From Anaerocolumna chitinilytica (lineage in GTDB: Bacteria; Bacillota; Clostridia; Lachnospirales; Lachnospiraceae), in the NCBI RefSeq assembly GCF_014218355.1, contig NZ_AP023368.1:934001-998000 (forward strand): a DNA stretch of 64,000 nt, read 5' to 3'. A model generated the notes under the pieces. The model was not told the DNA's origin. It was given only the letters and a program-made list of their open reading frames with translations, and did not search any database. A program made the position numbers and the translations under genes. Shown here in pieces: positions 18,200 through 25,571 of this stretch. Every line of letters starts with the position of its first letter. Position 1 is the first letter of the stretch.

Positions 18200-18574
18200 T
18201 CAAAAAACGTTATTTTTTTCTTTGGAATTAATATCTGATTTCAGCTTTCTAACTTTATACTCTAATACAATAAATGAGATAATCATTAAGAGAGCGTTAA
18301 AAATAGCAGTAGCATATTCCATAGTATCATAAGAAATTGCTTTTCTCCTAAAAAATAGTAATAAAATTGTAAGTACAAAAGATATGAGTCCAGTTATTAT
18401 AAATACCTTTGGCCCAAATTTTTGAGCATAAATCCAATGTTGCTTAGACTTATAGGCAGAAGGTATCTGAAATCCTGTCATAAGAAATTTACCGCCTGGT
18501 TTATCAAGAGGCATAACTTTAAATATCAAGCCAAGAAAAATGATAAGCAAAGGGCGAAAAAGTAATATGATCAT
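18200..18574 (-). CDS. SdpI-like membrane protein
   Basis: 124 residues, with three hydrophobic helices. P-G-G-K-F-L-M-T-G-F-Q-I-P-S-A-Y-K-S-K followed by W-I-Y-A-Q-K matches the C-terminal SdpI/YhfL-type repeat, where R-(I/T)-x-x-(S/T) and W-x-x-A-x are typical. SdpI protects Bacillus subtilis from the SDP toxin and signals to SdpR; here no SdpC or SdpR is adjacent, so function is open. TAGGAGT lies upstream of the start. Confidence 0.7.
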   Translation of the reverse strand: MIILLFRPLLIIFLGLIFKVMPLDKPGGKFLMTGFQIPSAYKSKQHWIYAQKFGPKVFIITGLISFVLTILLLFFRRKAISYDTMEYATAIFNALLMIISFIVLEYKVRKLKSDINSKEKNNVF

Positions 18575-18779
18575 AATGCTACTCCTAAAACTTACACATA
18601 CTATGGATTATGGAAAATTCATATAACTATTATACCAAATTTAAACAAATATATAAATGTGAAAGTTAATGAAAATATTCGGTGCAAATTAAAAGTAGCG
18701 TAAAAGTTGCGTGGAAAGAAATTATATGTTAAAATACACATTGTGCCATAAATCGTGTTAATCGATAAACCCAAGAAAA

Positions 18780-18830
18780 CAGTAGGTTTTCAAAAACCCC
18801 CATGATGTCAAAACCATGAGGTTATACAAT
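18780..18830. other. Hairpin-forming intergenic sequence
   Basis: AACCCCCATG / CATGAGGTT around 18796-18825 can form a stem with one mismatch, and GTAGGTTTTC with a downstream T-rich segment on the minus strand could act as a second terminator after the small RNA. Part of the 547-nt gap 18575-19121. Confidence 0.3.
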
Positions 18831-18839
18831 CTTCTTTAT

Positions 18840-19042
18840 AAAAAAGCAAACACCCCGTTACGCCTTTGCAACGGAGTGTTCACTAAAAAGGGGAGGATAA
18901 GTATTTAACTTTTCTTTGGTATTGTCTGTGCAGAAACTGCACAAGGCGGACATCCTCTTGCTGGAGGGGGGGTCCAACGAGTTGATGGTACCTTAATCTA
19001 GTTCGGATTGGAATTAGATTAACTATAGTATGATACAGTATT
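18840..19042 (-). ncRNA. Candidate small RNA with its own promoter and terminator
   Basis: On the minus strand a promoter TTTACA (19073-19078), 18-bp spacer, TATAAT (19049-19054) would start an RNA near 19042. It ends at a terminator whose stem AACACTCCGTT / AACGGGGTGTT (18870-18880, 18849-18859) is followed by TTTGCTTTTTT, giving about 200 nt. Internal hairpins include TTAATCTA / TAGATTAA (19015-19022, 18993-19000) and GTGCAG-TTT-CTGCAC (18928-18942). Two C-rich stretches, CCCCCCC (complement of 18966-18972) and CCTCCCC (18890-18896), could pair with Shine-Dalgarno sequences. No reading frame of note lies inside. It matches no RNA family that I can name; 6S RNA is unlikely since the ends do not pair. 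Confidence 0.6.
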
Positions 19043-19048
19043 TCTAAG

Positions 19049-19078
19049 ATTATACATAAATAAAAAAGATTATGTAAA
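19049..19078 (-). promoter_or_regulatory. Promoter of the candidate small RNA
   Basis: TTTACA, 18 bp, TATAAT read on the minus strand, with nothing coding downstream except the RNA. Confidence 0.6.
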
Positions 19079-19121
19079 AAATCTATAGAGAATCAAAAGT
19101 TTGATAAAGGAAGGTAAAACA

Positions 19122-19625
19122 ATGAGTTTATTAACAGAGTGGAGAGATTTTGCATATGCCCTCGACACAAACAAAAAAGAAGGACAGCTTTTCTGGGGAA
19201 ATTATTTTAGCGTAGAGCAGGGAATATATGAGAAGATTCTTGCGGAGCCCGAAGTAGTAGTGGAAGGAACAGTAGCAGAACTTGCTGAAAAATATGGAAC
19301 TACAATCTCCCTTATGACTGGATTCTTAGATGGTATCAATGAAAGTCTTGTAAAAGAAAATCCCATCGAAGAAATGGAAGAAACAACTGTAGTTAATCTT
19401 GGATTTGATAAAGAGAAATTATACCGCAATATGGTTGAAGCAAAAGCTGAATGGCTTTATGAGCTTCCTGTATGGGACAGCCTCTTATCCCAGGAGAGAA
19501 GAAAAGAACTCTATCTGGAGCAAAAAAAGGCTAATACAATTGTAAAAGAGAAAAAAGTTGGAAGAAATGATCCCTGTCCTTGTGGCAGCGGCAAGAAATA
19601 TAAATTCTGCTGTGGAAGAGCTTAA
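19122..19625 (+). CDS. SEC-C motif protein
   Basis: 167 residues from ATG 19122 (AAAGGAAGG upstream; the in-frame ATG at 19101 precedes that site). The C-terminal [20 protein letters not shown] is a full SEC-C zinc motif, as found at the end of SecA. The N-terminal 140 residues are helical and not diagnostic. Stand-alone SEC-C proteins are suspected to bind ribosomes or nucleic acid; the role is unproven. Confidence 0.85.
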   Translation: MSLLTEWRDFAYALDTNKKEGQLFWGNYFSVEQGIYEKILAEPEVVVEGTVAELAEKYGTTISLMTGFLDGINESLVKENPIEEMEETTVVNLGFDKEKLYRNMVEAKAEWLYELPVWDSLLSQERRKELYLEQKKANTIVKEKKVGRNDPCPCGSGKKYKFCCGRA

Positions 19626-19660
19626 CGAATACAGTTTGAAACGTAATAATACTTAAAAAT

Positions 19661-19755
19661 TACCAGATGATAGGAAATGAACCTACATGTTTGATACAAT
19701 GACTTCAAAATCAACATTAGGAAAATCATTTTAATATTATCTGGTATTTTTTTGC
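19661..19755 (+). terminator. Long-loop terminator-like hairpin
   Basis: TACCAGATGATA (19662-19673) pairs with TATTATCTGGTA (19735-19746, one G-U), followed by TTTTTTT. The loop is about 60 nt and can form a weaker inner stem. It sits between the SEC-C gene and the OpuC-type operon and most likely ends SEC-C transcription. Confidence 0.55.
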
Positions 19756-19802
19756 CTTTTTCTACCTTTAATAAATTCAAATGAAAATGAAAAATTTAAT
19801 CA

Positions 19803-19831
19803 TTGACATTTTTTACATTCTGCATTACTAT
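19803..19831 (+). promoter_or_regulatory. Promoter of the OpuC-type/metY operon
   Basis: TTGACA (19803-19808), 17 bp, TACTAT (19826-19831), 62 nt before the first gene. Confidence 0.65.
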
Positions 19832-19892
19832 GTCTTTAATACATATTATTCATATTAAAATAGTATGAAATAAAAAAAGAAAGGGGTACTCC

Positions 19893-20534
19893 ATGCAGCC
19901 AATTCTGGATTATTTGCTACATAATTGGAATGATGTTTTGAAATTAGCCTTGGAACATCTTGATATAAGTCTGGTTTCCATCATCTTTGCTATGGTAATT
20001 GCAATTCCACTTGGAATATTCAGTACGCGATGTAGAAGCCTTACAAAGTTATTTAAAGGTATCTTCGGAACTCTCAGGGTAATACCCAGCCTCGCCATCC
20101 TGATTCTTTGTATACCAATAATGGGTACTGGGATGAAGCCTGCTGTAACAGCTCTGGCAGTCCTTGCCATACCCCCGGTTTTAATCAATACTACCCTTGC
20201 TTTTCAGACATTGCCGGGTCCTGTTCTGGAGACAGCCTATGCTATGGGAATGGGAAGGTGGAGGATGTTTTTTACAGTGAAATTTCCATTAGCATTTCCA
20301 CTGATATTTACAGGAATAAAGACAGCTGTGGTAGAAGTAATTGCCAGTGCTACACTGGCAGCTTATATCGGAGCAGGGGGACTGGGAAGCCTTATCTTTA
20401 CCGGACTAGGACTTATGAGGACTGACTTATTGATAATAGGTGGAGCAAGTGTGGCTATCCTTTCCTTGTTATCAGGATATTTACTTAATTTATTAGACCA
20501 TAGAATTACCAGGTATAAGAATCCTGGAAAATAA
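19893..20534 (+). CDS. OpuC-type ABC transporter permease
   Basis: 213 residues with five to six membrane helices and the BPD permease EAA loop (E-T-A-Y-A-M-G-M-G-R-W-R-M-F-F-T-V) near residues 112-128. Closest in pattern to OpuCB/OpuCD of quaternary-amine importers. AAAGGGG precedes the ATG. It is the first gene of a six-gene run with a lipoprotein, a ferredoxin-like protein, an ATPase, a second permease and metY. Confidence 0.88.
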   Translation: MQPILDYLLHNWNDVLKLALEHLDISLVSIIFAMVIAIPLGIFSTRCRSLTKLFKGIFGTLRVIPSLAILILCIPIMGTGMKPAVTALAVLAIPPVLINTTLAFQTLPGPVLETAYAMGMGRWRMFFTVKFPLAFPLIFTGIKTAVVEVIASATLAAYIGAGGLGSLIFTGLGLMRTDLLIIGGASVAILSLLSGYLLNLLDHRITRYKNPGK

Positions 20535-20578
20535 ATTTTATATGAATATGGAATGAACATGAATAGGAAGAATAGATG

Positions 20579-20609
20579 CCCCTGTGGAGGGGTGCCCCTA
20601 AGTAGGGGC
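20579..20609 (+). repeat. Two tandem GC-rich hairpins before the binding-protein gene
   Basis: CCCCT-GTGG-AGGGG (20579-20592) and GCCCCT-AAGT-AGGGGC (20594-20609), adjacent and able to pair in alternative ways. They sit between the permease and the binding protein, 16 nt before the latter's start, and could protect or differentially express the downstream message. Confidence 0.7.
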
Positions 20610-20624
20610 GGAAAAGGAGAATAT

Positions 20625-21626
20625 ATGAAACATTCTGTTTTTAGAAGAGTATCACTTATGTTAGCACTTATTTTAGTAGTGGCATCCTTAGCCGCTTGTT
20701 CAAAAAATGGAAACACCAATACCGGTAAATCAGAATCAACACCAGAGGTTACAAAAGCCGCAACTGATGCAGGTACTGCAACTCCCGAAGCTACGAAGGC
20801 AGCAGAGGACAACAAAAAAGACACGGTAATTAAAATCGGTTCCAAGGATTTTACAGAGAATCTTCTGCTGGCAGAGATTTATGCCCTGGCTCTTGAAGAC
20901 AAAGGCTATAAGGTAGAGAGAGTATTTAACCTGGCAAGTGCAGTGGTACATACAACTTTAGTCAGCGGGGATATTGATTTATACCCTGAATATACCGGTA
21001 CCGGATTGCTCTCTGTATTAAAGCTTCCCTTAGAAACAGACCCTCAGAAAGTCTATGATACCGTTAAAGCTGAATATGAGAAGCAGTTCAACCTGATATG
21101 GCTTGATTATGCGCAGGCAAATGACGGTCAGGGACTTGTAATTACCACAAAGGCAGCCAATGAATACGGAATTAAGACCATCTCTGACTTGCAAAAGAAC
21201 GCAGATAAATTAAGATTTGCTTCCCAGGGTGAATTTGATACCAGAGAAGACGGAATTCCTGCTTTAACGGCTAAATATGGTGATTTTAAATGGAAGTCTT
21301 CCAAGGTATATGACAATGGCTTAAAGTATGAGGTATTAAAGAATGACGAAGCAGATGTAGCCGTAGCTTATACAACAGAAGGACAGTTGGTAGATTCATC
21401 AACCTATACTTTATTAGAGGACGATAAATATGTATGGCCTCCTTACAATATTGCACCAGTAGTCAGAAAAGACATACTGGATGCAAATCCTGATATCGCG
21501 GATGTATTAAATGCTATTGATGCCAAGATAGATACAAAAACGATTACTGGTTTAAATGCCAAAGTGGATGTAGATAAGCAGGAATACGAAGATGTAGCAA
21601 AGGAATTCTACGACTCCATTAAGTAA
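20625..21626 (+). CDS. OpuC-type substrate-binding lipoprotein
   Basis: 333 residues from ATG 20625 (AAAAGGAGA upstream; the ATG at 20553 lies before the hairpins). Signal peptide residues 1-24 with lipobox L-A-A-C25, then a Thr/Glu-rich linker. The OpuAC fold begins V-I-K-I-G-S-K-D-F-T-E-N, with D-L-Y-P-E-Y-T-G-T-G, the pattern of OpuCC/ProX-like proteins that bind betaine, choline, carnitine or, in EgtU, ergothioneine. The ligand cannot be decided from sequence alone. Confidence 0.88.
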   Translation: MKHSVFRRVSLMLALILVVASLAACSKNGNTNTGKSESTPEVTKAATDAGTATPEATKAAEDNKKDTVIKIGSKDFTENLLLAEIYALALEDKGYKVERVFNLASAVVHTTLVSGDIDLYPEYTGTGLLSVLKLPLETDPQKVYDTVKAEYEKQFNLIWLDYAQANDGQGLVITTKAANEYGIKTISDLQKNADKLRFASQGEFDTREDGIPALTAKYGDFKWKSSKVYDNGLKYEVLKNDEADVAVAYTTEGQLVDSSTYTLLEDDKYVWPPYNIAPVVRKDILDANPDIADVLNAIDAKIDTKTITGLNAKVDVDKQEYEDVAKEFYDSIK

Positions 21627-21716
21627 TTATTCTATTAAGTAATTAGGGGAAATAAAACATTATTTTATATGAAAGTTTGTAAATACGAAGGTTTGATACT
21701 TGCGAAAGGGGTTACT

Positions 21717-22634
21717 ATGATAAGCCAGTCCTTTATTGAGAAATTTAAAGTTCCGGAGGCTGCCTATCCTTATTTGGAACAGATATTTACCAAAGTGGAG
21801 ATAGATTTTATAAGTAATATAGAGAAGGATACATTTACAGCGTCAGATATAGAGGAACTTGGATTAGGGCAGGCAGAGGAATTTATCCAATCAAGCTATA
21901 AAAGAGGGATTATATCCCTTGCAGATGAAAAAAGTGAGAGGTATAAGCTTTCAGACTTTTATGGAAGGCTGGATATTTTCTCAATTTCAGAGACAGATAC
22001 CTACAGAAGCTTCCCGAAAGAGGGACGGGAGGCTTTGGATAGTTGGTACTTTGAAGCCTATTATAATGGACTGTCTCAGGATAAGAATGTCAGACCGACC
22101 TCGGATGTCATCATGCCTCTTAAGGAAGTGCTTGCCTTTATTGAAGAACAGGATCGTCCGGTATATCTAAACTTCTGCGACTGCAGGAGCTTAAAAGGAG
22201 ACTGTGGTCTGCCCACCAGAACCTGCATTACCTATAAGAACGGTATTAACTCCTTTGCTCACAGAGGATTATCAGAGAGAATTGATAAAGAAACGGCTAA
22301 AGAGATTGTCCGAAAGGCAGATAAAGATGGATTGATGCACACGGTAAATCCTAACGGAATCTGTAACTGTTGTGAAGACTGCTGTTATCTTTTCCGAGGG
22401 CAGAAAAGACGAGATAGTCTGGGCTTCTGGCCGGAGACCAATTATGTTATTAAGCTGGATAATAATAGTTGTATATCCTGTGGTAAATGTATCAGAACCT
22501 GTCATTTTGATGTATTTAAAAAAGAGAGTAAAATTCAGGCAGACCAGTCAAAATGCGTCGGCTGTGGAATCTGCGTGGAGGGCTGCCCTACAAAATCTCT
22601 GAAGCTTAACAAACGACAAGGATATACAGAATAA
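21717..22634 (+). CDS. 4Fe-4S ferredoxin-type protein of the OpuC/metY operon
   Basis: 305 residues from ATG 21717 (AAAGGGG upstream). The N-terminal 130 residues are helical. Then come cysteine groups C-D-C (about residue 153), C-x-L-P-T-R-T-C and C-N-C-C-E-D-C-C (about residues 220-227). The last 50 residues hold a two-cluster ferredoxin module, C-I-S-C-G-K-C-I-R-T-C and C-V-G-C-G-I-C-V-E-G-C-P. It is therefore likely an electron-transfer subunit with at least two [4Fe-4S] clusters. Its embedding inside a transporter operon suggests reduction of the imported compound or a product. Confidence 0.8.
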   Translation: MISQSFIEKFKVPEAAYPYLEQIFTKVEIDFISNIEKDTFTASDIEELGLGQAEEFIQSSYKRGIISLADEKSERYKLSDFYGRLDIFSISETDTYRSFPKEGREALDSWYFEAYYNGLSQDKNVRPTSDVIMPLKEVLAFIEEQDRPVYLNFCDCRSLKGDCGLPTRTCITYKNGINSFAHRGLSERIDKETAKEIVRKADKDGLMHTVNPNGICNCCEDCCYLFRGQKRRDSLGFWPETNYVIKLDNNSCISCGKCIRTCHFDVFKKESKIQADQSKCVGCGICVEGCPTKSLKLNKRQGYTE

Positions 22635-22693
22635 TTTGACCTGATCCAGAGATCTGATTAAACAAAACCATGTGCAGGAATGAGGATGATAGA

Positions 22694-23464
22694 ATGAATA
22701 TCGCTGCTGAATTTATTCATATAAATAAACAATTTAAAGGCTCCAATTATATGGCTCTGGATGAAGTGAATCTAAGCATTAGGGAAGGTGAGCTGGTAAC
22801 TATCCTTGGAACCTCCGGCTGCGGCAAAACCACACTTTTAAAGCTGGTTAACCGAATCTACGAGCCCGACAGCGGAGAGATAAGATTATTCGGTCAGAAT
22901 ATACAGGAGATGGACCCGGTAAAGCTAAGGCGGAGTATTGGTTATGTAATTCAGCAGGTAGGACTATTTCCTCACATGACAATCTATCATAATATCGCGA
23001 CTGTGCCAAAGATTCTGGGATGGGATAAGGAAAAGATACGGAAAAGGGAAGAAGAATTATTCCGTCTCGTGAATCTGGACTATAAGGAATTTAAAGATCG
23101 CTATCCGTCCCAGTTATCAGGAGGGCAGCAGCAAAGAATTGGCCTCGCAAGAGCTCTGGCGGCAGACCCTTCCCTTATGCTCTTAGACGAACCTTTTGGT
23201 GCAATTGATGCTATTAACCGTGAAAAGCTGCAGGATGAACTTCTAAGAATTCATGAGGCTTCCCAAAAAACTTTTCTGTTTGTTACCCATGATATTAATG
23301 AAGCTTTTAAGTTAGGTACTAGGGTTCTTATTATGGATAAAGGGCAGGTAAAACAGTTTGATACGCCGGAAGCGATTATTAAGAATCCGGCTGATGAATT
23401 TGTAGAGTCGTTAATCCGCTCGGCAAGTAAGCAGTACTTTATAACAGATGGGGGAGGAATTTGA
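22694..23464 (+). CDS. OpuC-type ABC transporter ATPase
   Basis: 256 residues from ATG 22694 (GAGGA upstream). Walker A G-T-S-G-C-G-K-T-T (39-47), Q-loop Q-Q-V-G-L-F-P-H-M-T, signature L-S-G-G-Q-Q-Q-R, Walker B L-M-L-L-D-E-P, and the switch His in V-T-H-D are complete. It lacks the C-terminal CBS pair present in OpuCA, so osmotic gating of that kind is not expected. The stop overlaps the next permease start by 4 nt. Confidence 0.92.
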   Translation: MNIAAEFIHINKQFKGSNYMALDEVNLSIREGELVTILGTSGCGKTTLLKLVNRIYEPDSGEIRLFGQNIQEMDPVKLRRSIGYVIQQVGLFPHMTIYHNIATVPKILGWDKEKIRKREEELFRLVNLDYKEFKDRYPSQLSGGQQQRIGLARALAADPSLMLLDEPFGAIDAINREKLQDELLRIHEASQKTFLFVTHDINEAFKLGTRVLIMDKGQVKQFDTPEAIIKNPADEFVESLIRSASKQYFITDGGGI

Positions 23465-24102
23465 TGTTTGAGTATTTCTTTAAATATCATGATAAACTCT
23501 TTACTGCCCTCATAGAGCATTTAAAGATTGTTGGAATCACACTGGCACTATCCGTTATTCTAGCCTTTGCGATAACCATACTGGTAATACGGTCAGAGCT
23601 TATCTCAAATATTATTCTTCAGGTGTTTGGAGTAGTGTATTCCATACCAAGTCTGGCTTTATTTTCTTTGCTGATTCCTTTGATGGGGATTGGTGAAAAG
23701 ACAGCTATCTTCGTGCTGGTCTTGTATAACCAGTTCCTGCTGCTTCGCAATAATATTTCAGGCTTACGAGGTGTGGACGCAGCAGTAATGGAAGCAGCAA
23801 AAGGCATGGGAATGAGTGATTGGCAAAGGCTCTATAAGGTGCAGATTCCTCTTGCCCTGCCGGTAATTATGGCAGGAATTCATTTGGCAGTAATCTCAAC
23901 CATAGGAATTGCCACCATTGCTGCAACGATACATGCCGGAGGACTGGGCAGGATTCTATTTGACGGATTACGAACCATGAACTCCTATAAAATTATTTGG
24001 GGAACCATTTTCTGCGCCGGTATCGCATTGGTGGCAGATATATTACTTAGGACATTAGAAAAATATCTCTATAAAAAGGCAGGGTATCAATATGAGTTAT
24101 GA
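23461..24102 (+). CDS. OpuC-type ABC transporter permease, second subunit
   Basis: 213 residues, the same length as the first permease of the operon, with the EAA loop M-E-A-A-K-G-M-G-M-S-D-W-Q-R-L-Y-K-V. It overlaps the ATPase stop by 4 nt and metY by 11 nt, tying the transporter and the sulfhydrylase into one translational unit. Confidence 0.9.
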   Translation: MMFEYFFKYHDKLFTALIEHLKIVGITLALSVILAFAITILVIRSELISNIILQVFGVVYSIPSLALFSLLIPLMGIGEKTAIFVLVLYNQFLLLRNNISGLRGVDAAVMEAAKGMGMSDWQRLYKVQIPLALPVIMAGIHLAVISTIGIATIAATIHAGGLGRILFDGLRTMNSYKIIWGTIFCAGIALVADILLRTLEKYLYKKAGYQYEL

Positions 24103-25393
24103 GGCATACAAGGATAATTCACTAGGGTTTACGACCAGACAGCTCCATGCAGGATATAATCCGGCGGAACATTACCGTTCAAAGGCAGTTCCTATCTATC
24201 AGACAGCAGCCTTTGAGCTGGGGGATTTCGACCGTTGTACCAGATTATTTGAATACTCAGAAGAAGGGCATTCCTATGTGCGTTTCTCAAACCCTACCAA
24301 TGATGTCCTTGAGAAAAGAATAGCGTCATTGGAAGGTGGCAGTGCTGCCCTCTCTTTAAGCTCCGGTATGGCAGCTATTTCAAACACTTTCTTAAATATA
24401 GCCAGAGCAGGAGATGAAATTGTTGCTGTTTCGACCCTCTATGGCGGAAGTACTACTCTTTTAAATAAGATAATACCGGAATATGGTATACAGGGAAGAT
24501 TCGTTGAGAATGAAAATGATATCGAATCCTATAAGAAGGTTATCAATGAGAAAACAAAGGCAATTTACATAGAGAGCCTTGGTAATCCAGGGATGAATAT
24601 CGTTGATATTGAGGCAGTGGCTAACCTTGCCCATGAAAACGGAATTCCTTTGATTATTGATAATACTTTTGCTACTCCTTATCTGTTAAGAGCTTTTGAT
24701 TATGGTGCGGATATTATCTGCTATTCGGCGACCAAATATCTGTCCGGTCATGGTACCATCATTGTAGGGCTTGTGGTGGAAAAAGGAGGTTTTAACTGGT
24801 TTAATGGTAAATTCCCTCAATTCGAAGCCTTCTATGAGGAATACAAAAACTCTATTGGAGAAGCAGAACTTAATCGCTCGATCTTTACGAAAAGGCTGAG
24901 AATACGATATCTGACAGATTTGGGATCACATCTTTCACCTACCTCTGCATTCTATCTGTTACAGGGAATGGAGACTCTTTCTCTTCGTATGGAACGTCAT
25001 ACGCAGAATGCAAAGAAGGTGGCAGAGTTCCTAAGCACTCACCCTCAAGTTCTTGCAGTAAATTACCCTGGTCTTTCTAACAGCCCTTATTATGAACTGG
25101 CAAAGAAGTATTTCCCCAAGGGGCCGGGTGCTATCCTGTCTATTCGGTTAAAAGGAGGATTAAATGCGGCAAAGACAGTACTCGAGAAGGTGAGAGTATT
25201 TGACTATATGGTAAATGTGGGTGATGCCAAATCTCTGATTGTACATTCAGCTACTTCCACTCATTTTGGCCAAACAGCAGAGGAGAGAGAGAAGGCTGGT
25301 GTCTACGAGGATACCCTACGTCTTTCCATCGGAATAGAAGATGCAGAGGACCTGATTGCAGATTTAAAGCAGGCACTTGATTCAGTCGAATAG
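24092..25393 (+). CDS. metY: O-acetylhomoserine sulfhydrylase (MetY-type PLP enzyme)
   Basis: 433 residues, the standard length for the O-acetylhomoserine aminocarboxypropyltransferase branch of the Cys/Met PLP family. The PLP lysine is Lys215 in S-A-T-K-Y-L-S-G-H-G; D-N-T-F-A-T-P supplies the pyridine-N Asp, and S-x-G-M-A-A-I the phosphate loop. It makes homocysteine from O-acetylhomoserine and sulfide (or methionine from methanethiol). It overlaps the transporter permease, which implies that the importer brings in a compound yielding sulfide or a thiol. Confidence 0.92.
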   Translation: MSYEAYKDNSLGFTTRQLHAGYNPAEHYRSKAVPIYQTAAFELGDFDRCTRLFEYSEEGHSYVRFSNPTNDVLEKRIASLEGGSAALSLSSGMAAISNTFLNIARAGDEIVAVSTLYGGSTTLLNKIIPEYGIQGRFVENENDIESYKKVINEKTKAIYIESLGNPGMNIVDIEAVANLAHENGIPLIIDNTFATPYLLRAFDYGADIICYSATKYLSGHGTIIVGLVVEKGGFNWFNGKFPQFEAFYEEYKNSIGEAELNRSIFTKRLRIRYLTDLGSHLSPTSAFYLLQGMETLSLRMERHTQNAKKVAEFLSTHPQVLAVNYPGLSNSPYYELAKKYFPKGPGAILSIRLKGGLNAAKTVLEKVRVFDYMVNVGDAKSLIVHSATSTHFGQTAEEREKAGVYEDTLRLSIGIEDAEDLIADLKQALDSVE

Positions 25394-25438
25394 GAAGAAG
25401 ATTTCATATGTTAAATATAGCATTATTGTATTACTGCC

Positions 25439-25467
25439 AGGCCGGACACAATGTCCGGCCTATTTTT
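25439..25467 (+). terminator. Terminator of the OpuC-type/metY operon
   Basis: Perfect 9-bp GC-rich stem AGGCCGGAC / GTCCGGCCT (25439-25447, 25453-25461), then ATTTTTG. Confidence 0.88.
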
Positions 25468-25571
25468 GCATTTTGTTTGTCGAATATAGTATAAATAGGT
25501 TATAAAACAGAGAATTAGCTTGATTTTATCGTTGCTCCTAGGTAAAATCATTGTAAAGGGAGGATAAAAAA

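Noticed and set aside
18840..19042. 6S RNA or tmRNA as identity of the small RNA
   Set aside because: The 5' and 3' ends do not pair as in 6S RNA, and there is no tRNA-like CCA end or tag frame.
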